Source of the DNA: Burkholderiales bacterium
Lineage (GTDB): Bacteria > Pseudomonadota > Gammaproteobacteria > Burkholderiales > Burkholderiaceae_D
Length of the DNA stretch: 46,209 nt
Direction of reading: 5' to 3'
Assembly (NCBI GenBank): GCA_016177875.1
Contig: JACOUL010000005.1
Location: forward strand, 1 to 46,209
The position numbers and the translations under genes are program-made. Positions within the stretch are counted from its first letter, which is position 1, and every line of letters starts with the position of its first letter. Below the pieces are notes generated by a model. The model was given only the letters and a program-made list of their open reading frames with translations, was not told where the DNA came from and made no database searches. This document shows positions 17,599 through 26,745 of the stretch, piece by piece.

Positions 17599-18916
17599 GG
17601 GTCACCTCGCGCAAAGCAGCATCATGCATACCGCGTGCGGCATTGGCCACTACCAGGGGCAGTTCGGCATCCTGGTACTGGAACGGCTGTGTTTCACGCT
17701 TCAGTTTGAAGGCGCGATCGATCAGGTAATCCTTGTTGGCGACGTGAATATCTTCCGGCACGCGTTGGCCGTTGGCGACGTAATACATCTTGAGCTTTTG
17801 GCGAATCGCGACGTCCAGGGTGCTGCCGATGGTGGCGGCTTCGTCAAGCTTGGTCAGGATGCACCCTGCCAAACCGCCGCCTTGATAGGCGCGCACCACT
17901 TCGTTCAAGGTTTCGCCGGTTGACGTAGCGGACAAGCACAATAAACGCTTCACCTCGCTGCCTGCGCCTTGCAGCATGGCGATCTGCTCAGCCACCATCT
18001 GGTCACGCTGGCTCATGCCGACGGTGTCGATCAACACCATGTGCTTGTTCTTTAATTCGTCCAGTGCGATGCGCAGGTCGGTTTCATCTTTCACCGAGTG
18101 CACCATCACGCCGAGGATCTTGCCGTAAATGCGTAATTGTTCATAGCCGCCGATACGATAGCCGTCGGTGGTGATCAAAGCCAGCTTGCCGGTGCCGTGG
18201 CGCATGACGCAACGCGCGGCCAGCTTGGCGGTGGTCGTGGTCTTGCCGACGCCGGTCGGGCCGACCAAGGCATACACGCCGCCGCGGTCGAGCATCTCGT
18301 TTTCATCGTCGATCGAGCTGAGGTTGCGCGACAATACCGAGCGTATCCAAGCCATGCTGTTTTCCATGGTGGTGGATGCCGGCAGTTTTTCCGTCAAAAA
18401 GCGCGCCAAGCTTGCGGAGAAACCCGCGGCCAGCATTTCACGCAAGACGAAGGATTTGATCGGCTCGCGTTTTTGATGTGTGCCCCAAGCGATTTCCGCC
18501 AATTGGGATTCCAGCATGCCGCGCATCGAGCGGATCTCGCGCATGACTTCGGCGATCTCCGCAGCGCTGGTTTCGCGCGGCATGGCCGACATTTCACGCG
18601 CCGAGTGCAAGGCTTCGGCCAAACGCGAGGCTTGATTGTCTTCGGAGCGCGGACGCGACTCCTCTTCTTCCATGCGCGTCACCATGGTTTCGGGCACGCG
18701 CTTGGGCTTCAATGCGGCCAAGGTCGATTCCGAGATGCGCGGCTTTTCCTCCACCGGCTCGTTCAGCGAAGCCATGTCTTCCGGCGCCAAGGCTAGAATT
18801 TCGATTTCGCCATCGACGCTCCTATTGGACAGGATCACGGCATCGGGTCCGAGAGCTTCGCGCACTTGGCGCAATGCTTCGCGGGACGTAGTGGCGGTGA
18901 ATTTTCTTACGTTCAT
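17591..18916 (-). CDS. flhF: Flagellar SRP-type GTPase FlhF
   Basis: FlhF is an SRP-family GTPase that sets the site of flagellar assembly at the pole. The 441-residue protein has the conserved B-domain start MNVRKFTATTSREALRQVREALGPDAVILSNR, a charged linker, an N domain (about 150-205) and a G domain with P-loop GPTGVGKTTTTAKLAA (about 217), TTDGYRIGGYEQLRIYGKILG, DTVGMSQRD and the base motif LTKLDEA. It overlaps flhA by 4 bases and flhG by 8, indicating coupled translation. Confidence 0.97.
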   Translation of the reverse strand: MNVRKFTATTSREALRQVREALGPDAVILSNRSVDGEIEILALAPEDMASLNEPVEEKPRISESTLAALKPKRVPETMVTRMEEEESRPRSEDNQASRLAEALHSAREMSAMPRETSAAEIAEVMREIRSMRGMLESQLAEIAWGTHQKREPIKSFVLREMLAAGFSASLARFLTEKLPASTTMENSMAWIRSVLSRNLSSIDDENEMLDRGGVYALVGPTGVGKTTTTAKLAARCVMRHGTGKLALITTDGYRIGGYEQLRIYGKILGVMVHSVKDETDLRIALDELKNKHMVLIDTVGMSQRDQMVAEQIAMLQGAGSEVKRLLCLSATSTGETLNEVVRAYQGGGLAGCILTKLDEAATIGSTLDVAIRQKLKMYYVANGQRVPEDIHVANKDYLIDRAFKLKRETQPFQYQDAELPLVVANAARGMHDAALREVTLG

Positions 18917-21015
18917 GCTTGGCCTCCAACTAGGCTGGTGACTCTAATCGATTTAGACTCGGGTAGTTCGGCGTGCGACAAAACCTTCAATTGCGGAATA
19001 ACGCGGCGCAGGAAGCGCGACAGCAAGTTACGCAGCGGACCCGGCACCAACAGCACCGGCGTCAATCCCATTTGTTCCTGCTGGCGCGCGGCTTGCGCAG
19101 TCTGCATGGCCAGGCTGTCTGCCAGGCCCGGCTCGATGCCGGCGCCGTCCGGGCCGGACGTCTGCACTGCTTGCATCAACAAGCGCTCCAAGCGGTTATC
19201 CAAGGCCATGACCGGCAACTCGTTCGCCGACTGGAAGATTTGCTGGACGATGGCACGGCCCAAGGCGATACGAACCATCGCAGTCAAATCGGTCGGATCG
19301 GCCATGCGCGCGGCATGCTCGGACAGCGATTCAAGAATGGTGCGCATGTCACGGATATGCACGCCTTCTGCCAACAGATTCTGCAAAACTTTCTGCAGCG
19401 TGGAGATCGGCACCATCTTCGGCACCACTTCCTCGACGAGCTTAGGCGCTTCCTTCGCCAGATAATCCACCAGCTGCTGAACCTCTTGGCGACCGAGCAG
19501 ATCAGCCGCGTGCGAGGTAATCAAATGGTTGAGATGGGTAGCGATCACGGTGCCGGCATCGACCACGGTGTAGCCCATGGATTGCGCCGAATCGCGCATG
19601 GATGATTCAATCCATACCGCAGGCAAGCCAAAGGCGGGATCGGTGGTCGCCGGGCCGGGCAATGCACCGCTGACCATACCTGGGTTAATCGCCAAAAATT
19701 GACCGACGTGCGCTTCGCCGCTACCAACTTCCACACCCTTCAAGGTAATGCGATAAGAGGACGGCTTCAGCTCCAAGTTGTCGCGGATATGCACGGGTGG
19801 CGCCAAGAAGCCCACTTCCTGCGCAAATTTCTTGCGTATGCCTTTGATACGGCGCAGCAGTTCGCCGCCCTGCCCTTTGTCGACTAAGGGAATCAAGCGG
19901 TAGCCGACTTCCAGGCCCAGCGTATCGACCGGCACGATATCCTGCCAGCTCGCCTCTTCCATTTCCGGCGCGGCGACGGCGGCGGCCGCGGCAGCAGCTG
20001 CTTCCGGCGACTCTTCCTGTACCGGCGGCGCCTTCGCGCGCTGATTCAGCATGTAGCCACCGCCGGCCAATATCGAAGCCAAGAAGATAAAAGCAATATG
20101 CGGCATGCCGGGAATCAAACCCATGCCGCCGACGATGGCGGACGTGATGAACAGCACTTGCGGCTTGGCGAACAATTGGGACAACAACTGGCCGCCGATG
20201 TCTTGCTCGCTCGCCACGCGCGAGACGATAATGCCCGCCGCAGTCGAAATGATCAACGAAGGAATCTGCGCAACCAAGCCGTCACCGATCGCCAGCAAAG
20301 TATAGTTTTGCAAGGCATTGGCAAAGTTCATATCGTGCTGCACGATGCCGACGATCAAACCGCCGATCACGTTGACGAGCGTGACGATAATGCCGGCGAT
20401 CGCATCGCCGCGCACGTATTTCGACGCACCGTCCATGGCGCCGTAAAATTCAGCTTCCTGCGCGACTTCCTGGCGGCGGCGCTTGGCTTCGCCTTCGCCG
20501 ATCAAGCCGGCATTCAAGTCGGCGTCGATCGCCATTTGTTTACCGGGCATGGCGTCCAAGGCGAAACGTGCGCCGACTTCAGCGATACGGCCGGCGCCTT
20601 TGGTCACCACCACGAAGTTGATGATGGTGAGAATCACGAACACCACGATACCGACGGTGTAATTGCCGCCGATGAGGAAGTGGCCGAAGGCCTCGATCAC
20701 TTTGCCCGCTGCATCCGGGCCGGTGTGGCCTTCGGTGAGCACGATGCGAGTAGAGGCAACGTTCAGCGACAGACGCAGCATGGTGGACACCAGCAGCACG
20801 ATCGGAAACGCCATGAAATCGAGCGGCTTGACGGTGTACAAGCTGGTCAGCAGAACGATGATCGACAGCGCGATATTGAACGTGAAGAACAAGTCGAGCA
20901 CGATGGCCGGCAGCGGCAGCACCATCATCGCCAGCATCATGATGATGAGAATCGGCGCCGCGAGCGCCTTGGAGTTCGGGCCGCTCAACCAGACCGGAAG
21001 CTTGAGGTAATTCAT
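18913..21015 (-). CDS. flhA: Flagellar export gate protein FlhA
   Basis: FlhA is the main membrane component of the flagellar type III export gate. The 700-residue protein has about eight hydrophobic segments in its first half and the FHIPEP-family signature (TKGAGRIAEVGARFALDAMPGKQMAIDADLNAGLI, about 145-180). It then has a linker rich in alanine (EAAAAAAAAVAAPE) and a cytoplasmic domain. The C-terminus includes NELPVMALDNRLERLL and a final ELPESKSIRVTSLV segment. It overlaps both flhB and flhF by 4 bases (ATGA). Confidence 0.98.
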   Translation of the reverse strand: MNYLKLPVWLSGPNSKALAAPILIIMMLAMMVLPLPAIVLDLFFTFNIALSIIVLLTSLYTVKPLDFMAFPIVLLVSTMLRLSLNVASTRIVLTEGHTGPDAAGKVIEAFGHFLIGGNYTVGIVVFVILTIINFVVVTKGAGRIAEVGARFALDAMPGKQMAIDADLNAGLIGEGEAKRRRQEVAQEAEFYGAMDGASKYVRGDAIAGIIVTLVNVIGGLIVGIVQHDMNFANALQNYTLLAIGDGLVAQIPSLIISTAAGIIVSRVASEQDIGGQLLSQLFAKPQVLFITSAIVGGMGLIPGMPHIAFIFLASILAGGGYMLNQRAKAPPVQEESPEAAAAAAAAVAAPEMEEASWQDIVPVDTLGLEVGYRLIPLVDKGQGGELLRRIKGIRKKFAQEVGFLAPPVHIRDNLELKPSSYRITLKGVEVGSGEAHVGQFLAINPGMVSGALPGPATTDPAFGLPAVWIESSMRDSAQSMGYTVVDAGTVIATHLNHLITSHAADLLGRQEVQQLVDYLAKEAPKLVEEVVPKMVPISTLQKVLQNLLAEGVHIRDMRTILESLSEHAARMADPTDLTAMVRIALGRAIVQQIFQSANELPVMALDNRLERLLMQAVQTSGPDGAGIEPGLADSLAMQTAQAARQQEQMGLTPVLLVPGPLRNLLSRFLRRVIPQLKVLSHAELPESKSIRVTSLVGGQA

Positions 21016-22184
21016 TGCAAGACTCCGTCGTCAGTTTGCGGGCGGGATGCCGGATTGGCCGGATCGAGCTCCGGCGGCACTTCCAATTCGATCGGCGCAT
21101 CAGGCGCCTGGCCGCCGCGCTCTTTATACATGCGCAGCTGGAACACATAAGCCAGGACTTCCGCCACCGCCGTGTACAGTTTCTCCGGAATTTCATCGCC
21201 CAGCTCGGCATGGCGATACAAGGCACGCGCTAATGGCGGCGCTTCCAACAACGGCACGTTGTGTTCTTTAGCCAGCTCACGGATCTTGGCGGCGATTTCG
21301 TCGGCACCCTTCGCGACCACCACCGGCGCGCGCATTCCGCCTTCTGTGTATTTCAAAGCGACCGCGAAGTGCGTCGGGTTGGTCACCACCACGTCGGCGG
21401 TCGGCACTTCGCTCATCATGCGACGCTTGGCCATCTCACGCTGCAATTGGCGGATCTTGCCTTTGATCTCCGGATTACCGTCGGATTCCTTGGACTCTTG
21501 ACGCAACTCTTCACGCGTCATCTTGAGCTTGTTCGCGTAATGCCACATCTGATACGGTGCATCGATCAACGCAATGATGACTAATCCGCCGGTGATCGAA
21601 ATAAAGCCGGTCAGCATCAAATCGGCCAAATGCGCGCTGCCGGTTTCGAGAGGCTCGGTAGTCAATGCCATGACGGCGTTGAATTGATTGGAAATGACGA
21701 TCCAAGCTACAGCACCCACAATAATGGTCTTGCCGATGGCCTTACCCAACTCAACCAATGAGGTTGAAGACACCAGGCGGCCGAGACCGGAAATGGGATT
21801 CATGCGCGAGAAATTCGGCTGGATGGATTTAACCGAAAACAGCCAGCCGCCGATCAGCATCGGCGAGCAAATCGCAATAATCAGGAGCAACGTAGCGAGC
21901 GGTACAAACGTCATCGCCAATTGACCGACGCCGCTGATGATATGGGCGTACAACAAGTCCATGTCGTAGACCATCGCACGCTTGAGGCTTAAGCCCTTGA
22001 CCAGCATGGCGCTCATTTGACGCATCATGCTCTCGCCGAACATCCACAAGCCGATGCCGCCGCCCATCAGTACGGTACAGGTCGCGAGTTCGCGCGAGCG
22101 CGGAACGTCGCCGTCTTCGCGCGCTTGTTCAAGTCGCCGCTCTGACGCTGGTTCCGTTCTTTCGAGATCGCTGTCGTCGGCCAT
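21012..22184 (-). CDS. flhB: Flagellar export switch protein FlhB
   Basis: FlhB switches substrate specificity of the export gate from rod/hook to filament proteins by self-cleavage. The 390-residue protein has the family start (DLERTEPASERRLEQAREDGDVPRSRE), four membrane segments between about 35 and 215, and the self-cleaving NPTH motif in VVVTNPTHFAVALKY near residue 270. The C-terminal tail PPELDPANPASRPQ is proline-rich. It is the first gene of the flhB-motD operon. Its 255-base upstream region holds the palindrome at 22325-22441; no clear promoter was seen. Confidence 0.98.
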   Translation of the reverse strand: MADDSDLERTEPASERRLEQAREDGDVPRSRELATCTVLMGGGIGLWMFGESMMRQMSAMLVKGLSLKRAMVYDMDLLYAHIISGVGQLAMTFVPLATLLLIIAICSPMLIGGWLFSVKSIQPNFSRMNPISGLGRLVSSTSLVELGKAIGKTIIVGAVAWIVISNQFNAVMALTTEPLETGSAHLADLMLTGFISITGGLVIIALIDAPYQMWHYANKLKMTREELRQESKESDGNPEIKGKIRQLQREMAKRRMMSEVPTADVVVTNPTHFAVALKYTEGGMRAPVVVAKGADEIAAKIRELAKEHNVPLLEAPPLARALYRHAELGDEIPEKLYTAVAEVLAYVFQLRMYKERGGQAPDAPIELEVPPELDPANPASRPQTDDGVLQ

Positions 22185-22324
22185 TGCCGATTTCCCCTGG
22201 TAGTCCGCGCGCGTCGGAATGACGCACTTTCAGCTACATGGGAGAAATTATTGTCTAGAAGGAAGGTCCGCCATCAGCGGAACAGGGAGGAAAACCCCCC
22301 GTATTTCGACAAACACGGAAGATA

Positions 22325-22441
22325 AATATTGAGGACTTATACGCAAAATCGTCCCGACAAGACATGGCGACGACGACCGTACGACTGGTACGGCTAGGAG
22401 CCATAACGCCGCTGGGGCGGTTTTACGTAAGTCCTAATATT
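22325..22441. repeat. MITE-like nested palindrome between flhB and the EAL/HDOD gene
   Basis: The ends are inverted repeats: GGACTTATACGCAAAATCG at 22333-22351 and, reversed, GGACTTACGTAAAACCG near 22418-22434, each flanked outside by AATATT (22325-22330 and 22436-22441). Inside is a second palindrome, CCGTAC-GACTG-GTACGG at 22377-22393, bracketed by ATGGC and GCCAT. The right end overlaps the stop codon of the gene at 22440. Short imperfect terminal repeats, flanking identical AATATT and no coding capacity suggest a non-autonomous transposon relic. A structured RNA or terminator is the alternative, though no T-run follows. Confidence 0.6.
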
Positions 22442-23657
22442 AAAGTTTCAGGCCTTGTGCCCAGGCCATCGCGGAAAGATGCGCCTCATTGACTTGAGCG
22501 GCGCTGATAAACAAAGAGTCGGCGAGCGCGCCGATTTTGTCATTGTTGCCCTTTTCACAAGCTTCTGCCAGAGCGAGGAATGGGCCGAAGATCCCTTGAC
22601 GGGTCAACAAGGCTTCGTTGACTTGTTCCGACAACGGAATATTTTCCAGCACCTGCTCCATCGGCATGCCCAGCAAGCGATCCAACAAGGAAAACATACC
22701 TGCGACAAATAGGTTTTCCGCCTCATTTTTCGGCAAGAAGCTACTGCCGAGCAATTCGGCCAACCGCCCGCGGACGATCGCTGTTTGCATCAACACCGGC
22801 GACTGCGCACTGGTACTGGCGGTGGTCAGCAGCACGGACAACCAACGGTACAAGGGCGAATAACCCAACATGGTGACGGCATGACGCAAGGATTGAATTT
22901 CGGTGCCCAGGCCAAAACCGGCGGAGTTAATATATTTAAGCAGCTTATAAGAAAGCGCGGCGTCGCGCTTCAATACGTCTTCCAGTTGACGCACATCGGT
23001 GTTCTTGCGAACCATGTCCATCAACCGCAAAATCATGCCCTGCACCGGGTTAAGGCCCGTCGCTTGCGTACCGGGACGCGTCGTCATGTATAGATTGCCG
23101 ACGAAGGCATTCAAACCGAGCGAGGCGCAAGAATCGAATTCTTTCCAATCCGTGATCTGCCGTCCGATCATCTTGATCGGACTCTGCTTTAAGGCTGCAT
23201 AGATTCGCGCTTGCGTCGCGAAATCCGCCGGGCCGAAGCGAATCTCCACATGGGATACGGCGTGCAGCAGCGTTTTATCCTGAGCCAGCGCCTCGGCATT
23301 GCGCAAAATGACGCTAACGCCTTCCTTTTTCAGCGCCTTGGCTGCCTCGGCAGTTTCAGGCATGGCCAGTTCTTGCGGACCAAGCGTCAAAAACAAATTC
23401 TTCGCGGGCAGCGCCTTTAAAACTTCTTCCTGCAACAACGCAGGCGTCGCCTGGAAAAAAAGCAGCGTTGTGCCCAGCAGCCAGGTTCCCTCCGTGTCGG
23501 TAAACTTTTCCGCTGAATAGCTAGCCAAGTTAGCGGTATCGGCGTCGCTCAATGCCTCAGTGGTGCCCTCCGGCTGCTGCCATGTCAACTCATAGCCAAG
23601 AATGCTCTGCTTCGGATCGAGCAAGGGTTCGCGTACGATGAAATTGACGTCTTGCAT
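22440..23657 (-). CDS. YuxH-like protein with degenerate EAL and HDOD domains
   Basis: The 405-residue protein has the two-domain layout of the YuxH family. The N-terminal part (about 1-195) starts like an EAL domain, REPLLDPKQSILGYELTWQ, but lacks the EAL catalytic residues, so it probably does not hydrolyse c-di-GMP. The C-terminal HDOD domain (about 200-390) contains LKRDAALSYKLLKYINSAGFGLGTEIQSLRHAVTMLGYSPLYRWLSVLL, also without HD metal ligands. Such proteins act as signalling adaptors; CdgJ of Vibrio, a member, affects motility. It begins about 75 bases after the cheZ stop, so it may be read with cheYZ. Confidence 0.88.
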   Translation of the reverse strand: MQDVNFIVREPLLDPKQSILGYELTWQQPEGTTEALSDADTANLASYSAEKFTDTEGTWLLGTTLLFFQATPALLQEEVLKALPAKNLFLTLGPQELAMPETAEAAKALKKEGVSVILRNAEALAQDKTLLHAVSHVEIRFGPADFATQARIYAALKQSPIKMIGRQITDWKEFDSCASLGLNAFVGNLYMTTRPGTQATGLNPVQGMILRLMDMVRKNTDVRQLEDVLKRDAALSYKLLKYINSAGFGLGTEIQSLRHAVTMLGYSPLYRWLSVLLTTASTSAQSPVLMQTAIVRGRLAELLGSSFLPKNEAENLFVAGMFSLLDRLLGMPMEQVLENIPLSEQVNEALLTRQGIFGPFLALAEACEKGNNDKIGALADSLFISAAQVNEAHLSAMAWAQGLKL

Positions 23658-23680
23658 GAGCTTGAATAGGGACTAGAAAC

Positions 23681-23702
23681 GAAGGTAAGTAGAAGGTAAG
23701 TA
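23681..23702. repeat. Two tandem copies of an 11-bp unit
   Basis: GAAGGTAAGTA occurs twice back-to-back in the short gap between cheZ and the EAL/HDOD gene. It lies in the leader of the downstream minus-strand gene. No function is evident and slippage is a simple explanation. Confidence 0.7.
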
Positions 23703-23731
23703 GTTAGCCGACGGCATTCGCAATACTACTA

Positions 23732-24403
23732 TCAAAAACCCAGACTATCCAAGAGATCATCCACCTGTCCCTGATTGGCAACCACTTCACTATTGCCTTC
23801 AGGGCTGATCTGTGGGCCATTCATGAGGCTGTTGTTGACTTCGCGCTTGACTTCCGCAGGGGCATAATCCACCAGCAGCTGCAGAAGTTGCTGCTCGAGA
23901 TTGTGCGCCAATTCAGTGACGCGCATGATCACCTGACCTGTCAGGTCTTGAAAATCCTGCGCCATCATGATGTCCATGAGATGCTGCTTCGTTGCTCCAG
24001 CGGCACCACGCGTTTCGTGCAGGTAGTTGATCGTTTGCGCAGCGATCTCACGCGTCTGGGCTTCTGAAATTGCTCCCGACAGTAGTGTCTCCCACTTTGC
24101 TGCTAGGTCCCGTGCGCCGGAATCAATATCGTCCTGCAGCGGGCCGGCTGCATCGGTTGCATTCAGCACGCGTTGAGCAGCCTTCTCGGTCATGCGGGCA
24201 ACGTAATCCAGCCGGTCACGCGCATCCGGAATATCGGTTGCCGCACGCTCCATCAATTTGTCGAAGCCCAGTCCTCGCAAGCTATCGTGCAGCGAACGAG
24301 TCATGTGTCCAACGCGAGCCAGCACCTCCTTTTGGGCGAGAGCTGCCGCCTCCTGCGGAGTGACCTCCGAAACGGCGTCTGCGTCAAACGGTGGGAAGTC
24401 CAA
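23732..24403 (-). CDS. cheZ: CheY-P phosphatase CheZ
   Basis: CheZ dephosphorylates CheY-P to end the tumble signal. The 223-residue protein is a long helical hairpin whose active-site segment MAQDFQDLTGQVIMRV holds the catalytic Asp and Gln in the D-x-x-x-Q arrangement. The C-terminal peptide QVDDLLDSLGF is the CheY-docking tail. The frame opens with a TTG directly after the cheY TAA, with no spacer, so cheZ is probably translated by coupling to cheY; an internal start is possible. Confidence 0.94.
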   Translation of the reverse strand: MDFPPFDADAVSEVTPQEAAALAQKEVLARVGHMTRSLHDSLRGLGFDKLMERAATDIPDARDRLDYVARMTEKAAQRVLNATDAAGPLQDDIDSGARDLAAKWETLLSGAISEAQTREIAAQTINYLHETRGAAGATKQHLMDIMMAQDFQDLTGQVIMRVTELAHNLEQQLLQLLVDYAPAEVKREVNNSLMNGPQISPEGNSEVVANQGQVDDLLDSLGF

Positions 24404-24802
24404 TTAGGCTCCGACTTTTTCTATTTTCTCGAAAATCTTCGCGAGCTTTTCATCCAGTGTCGCTGCCGTGAAGGGCTTCACCACATAACCGCTGGCGCCT
24501 GCTTGCGCAGCAGCGATGATATTTTCTTTCTTGGCTTCTGCGGTCACCATCAGCACCGGTAGTTTCGCCAGCGCTGCATCGGCGCGGATCTGCTGCAACA
24601 TGGTCAGTCCATCCATGATCGGCATGTTCCAGTCGGAGATCACGAAATCAAACTGCTCACTGCGCAATTTGGCTAGCGCCATCGCACCGTCTTCGGCCTC
24701 GTCGACATTGGTGTATCCCAGTTCTTTGAGTAAGTTTCGGACAATACGGCGCATCGTCGAAAAATCGTCAACAACCAGAAATTTTGTATTCGGACCGGCC
24801 AT
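24404..24802 (-). CDS. cheY: Chemotaxis response regulator CheY (cheZ-linked)
   Basis: CheY-P binds the flagellar switch and changes rotation. The 132-residue receiver has acidic pocket D12/D13, phosphoacceptor D57 in [13 protein letters not shown], the T of VMVTAEA, and K in GYVVKPF. The segment [23 protein letters not shown] is nearly the enterobacterial CheY sequence, so this is the switch-binding CheY. It directly precedes cheZ. The 225-base gap to cheB upstream is AT-rich and may hold a promoter, but I found no confident sigma-28 site. Confidence 0.97.
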   Translation of the reverse strand: MAGPNTKFLVVDDFSTMRRIVRNLLKELGYTNVDEAEDGAMALAKLRSEQFDFVISDWNMPIMDGLTMLQQIRADAALAKLPVLMVTAEAKKENIIAAAQAGASGYVVKPFTAATLDEKLAKIFEKIEKVGA

Positions 24803-25027
24803 GCTAACTCCATTAATTCTTGTAAAAATTTAGAGAGGGGGTGAAGACGTCGCGATCTTTTTCTTTGTAAGTGCTCCCGCTTATGAGGCATTAAATCATG
24901 CAAAAGTCTTTCGCGCTTATTTTAGGACGACAAGAAACGTTTCCATAGAGAAATTTGTTGCAAAACCGCCTAAGCAATGAAAACTTGAGCCCATATTTAA
25001 CTTATTTTCAACATTCACTCTAGTCGG

Positions 25028-26107
25028 CTATACACGCAAGGACCGTGTGCTGTTGGTAGCCAGATAATTTAAGACCCTGGCCGGCAGTTCCGTCAGCCCT
25101 GCCACCTCGTCAGTCGCACCGACCGCAATGGCTTCTCGCGGCATGCCGAACACGACGCAAGTCTCTTCATCTTGCGCAAAGTTATACGCACCCGCGTTCC
25201 TCATTTCCAACATACCTTGCGCGCCATCCTTGCCCATGCCGGTGAGGATGACGCCGACCGCATTTTTGCCTGCGCACGAGGCTGCCGAGCGGAACAGCAC
25301 ATCGACTGAAGGACGATGGCGATTGACCGGCGGCCCCTTGTCCAGCTGCGTCACGTAGTTGGCGCCGCTTCGCGCCAACAGAAGATGGGAATGGCCGGGC
25401 GCAATGTACGCATGGCCGGGCAGCACACGCTCGCCGCCTTGCGATTCACAAACAGAGATCTTGCACAAGCCGTCCAGCCGCTTTGCAAACGACGTCGTAA
25501 AACCTTCCGGCATATGTTGCGTGATCAAGATGCCCGGACAATCGGACGGCATGCGAATCAAGAATTCCTTAATTGCTTCCGTGCCGCCCGTCGAAGCGCC
25601 GATGATGATCAACTTTTCGCTACTGGTGAGCGGATTCTTGATCATCGGCAGCGGTTCTTCAGCAGCCGCCTTGTCGGTAACCGGCGTGCGAGGAACGGCG
25701 GCTCGTATCCGCGCACGCGACGCAACGCGAATCTTCTCCGCGATGAGTTCGGTGTATTCCAGCATGCCGCTTTGAATCGACATCTTCGGCTTAGTGACGA
25801 AATCGACAGCGCCCAATTCCAATGCGCGCATGGTGATTTCGGAACCGCGTTCGGTCAGCGTGGAAACCATCACTACCGGCATCGGGCGCAAACGCATCAG
25901 CTTCTCAAGGAAATCCAGGCCCGTCATCTTCGGCATTTCGACGTCGAGCGTCAGCACGTCCGGATTTTTTTGCTTGATGAGCTCGCGGGCAACCAGCGGA
26001 TCAGGCGCAACGCCCACCACTTCCATGTCCGGCTGGCTGTTGACGATCTCGGTCATCACGCTGCGGATCAGCGCCGAGTCATCTACGATCAACACTTTAA
26101 TTTTCAT
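25028..26107 (-). CDS. cheB: Chemotaxis response regulator and methylesterase/deamidase CheB
   Basis: CheB removes methyl groups from receptors and deamidates Gln. The 359-residue protein has a receiver domain (about 1-120, phosphoacceptor D55 in [19 protein letters not shown]), a linker, and the methylesterase domain (about 165-350). Its catalytic Ser-His-Asp are in [22 protein letters not shown] and [12 protein letters not shown]. It lies 21 bases after cheD in the order cheR-cheD-cheB. Confidence 0.97.
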   Translation of the reverse strand: MKIKVLIVDDSALIRSVMTEIVNSQPDMEVVGVAPDPLVARELIKQKNPDVLTLDVEMPKMTGLDFLEKLMRLRPMPVVMVSTLTERGSEITMRALELGAVDFVTKPKMSIQSGMLEYTELIAEKIRVASRARIRAAVPRTPVTDKAAAEEPLPMIKNPLTSSEKLIIIGASTGGTEAIKEFLIRMPSDCPGILITQHMPEGFTTSFAKRLDGLCKISVCESQGGERVLPGHAYIAPGHSHLLLARSGANYVTQLDKGPPVNRHRPSVDVLFRSAASCAGKNAVGVILTGMGKDGAQGMLEMRNAGAYNFAQDEETCVVFGMPREAIAVGATDEVAGLTELPARVLNYLATNSTRSLRV

Positions 26108-26128
26108 AATATGCCGCTCTATGCGCCA

Positions 26129-26740
26129 TTAAAACAATTCGACGTCGCCTGTAACCGGTTTCGTTTGCAAACGGTTGGCGTAATCCTGCTCACGATTAAC
26201 CAGCGTGTTGTTGTTGAGTTGTTTAAGCTTCTTGACGAGCACCTTACCGGTACGCGGAAAGAAATATACCTTGCGCGGATGAACGTCGTTCAAATCTTCC
26301 GCGACGACTCTGATGCCTTCTGCCTTGAGGAACTCACGTACGAAATTCGCATTGCGCTCGCCCACGTTGATCGCGACAAAACCACGCAAGACATTTCCAC
26401 CGCCGAACACCTTTGCCTCAAGATTTTCACGCTTCGCACCGGATTTGAGCAGGTCGTTGATCAATACTTCCATCGCGTAAGTGCCATATCGCATGGATAG
26501 CGATACCGGACTGCTTTCCGACTCACTGCCGCCATCGGGCAACATGAAATGGTTCATGCCGCCGATCCCGGAGACACGGTCGCGTATGCACGCGGCGACG
26601 CATGAGCCGAGTACAGTCACGATCATCATGTCCTTCGGGGTGAAATAATATTCGCCGGGCAAAATTTTGGCGGCGTCGCAATCGAAAGTGCGATCGTAAT
26701 AAATATTGGTCGCGAATTGTTCGATATTGGAATTAGCCAT
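26129..26740 (-). CDS. cheD: Chemoreceptor glutamine deamidase CheD
   Basis: CheD deamidates glutamines in chemoreceptors and in some species partners CheC. The 203-residue protein has the catalytic cysteine C47 in VTVLGSCVAACI and the histidine H64 in GGMNHFMLP, plus SMRYGTYAMEVLINDLLKSGA. No cheC lies in this window. The C-terminus ends TGDVELF, which is strikingly like the tail SGDIELF of the interrupted CheZ-like protein at 32684-33229. It sits 5 bases downstream of cheR. Confidence 0.95.
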   Translation of the reverse strand: MANSNIEQFATNIYYDRTFDCDAAKILPGEYYFTPKDMMIVTVLGSCVAACIRDRVSGIGGMNHFMLPDGGSESESSPVSLSMRYGTYAMEVLINDLLKSGAKRENLEAKVFGGGNVLRGFVAINVGERNANFVREFLKAEGIRVVAEDLNDVHPRKVYFFPRTGKVLVKKLKQLNNNTLVNREQDYANRLQTKPVTGDVELF

Positions 26741-26745
26741 GAGCT

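Noticed and set aside
20098..21150. 350-codon plus-strand frame, rich in H, D and R
   Set aside because: It lies antisense across flhA, whose reading frame is secure. The H/D/R-rich composition is a mirror of flhA codon bias.
24962..24988. Possible sigma-28 site upstream of cheY (TCAAGTTT)
   Set aside because: The -10 position matches only 4/8; too weak to list.
25316..26500. 394-codon plus-strand frame
   Set aside because: Antisense to cheB and cheD with no domain character; typical shadow frame.
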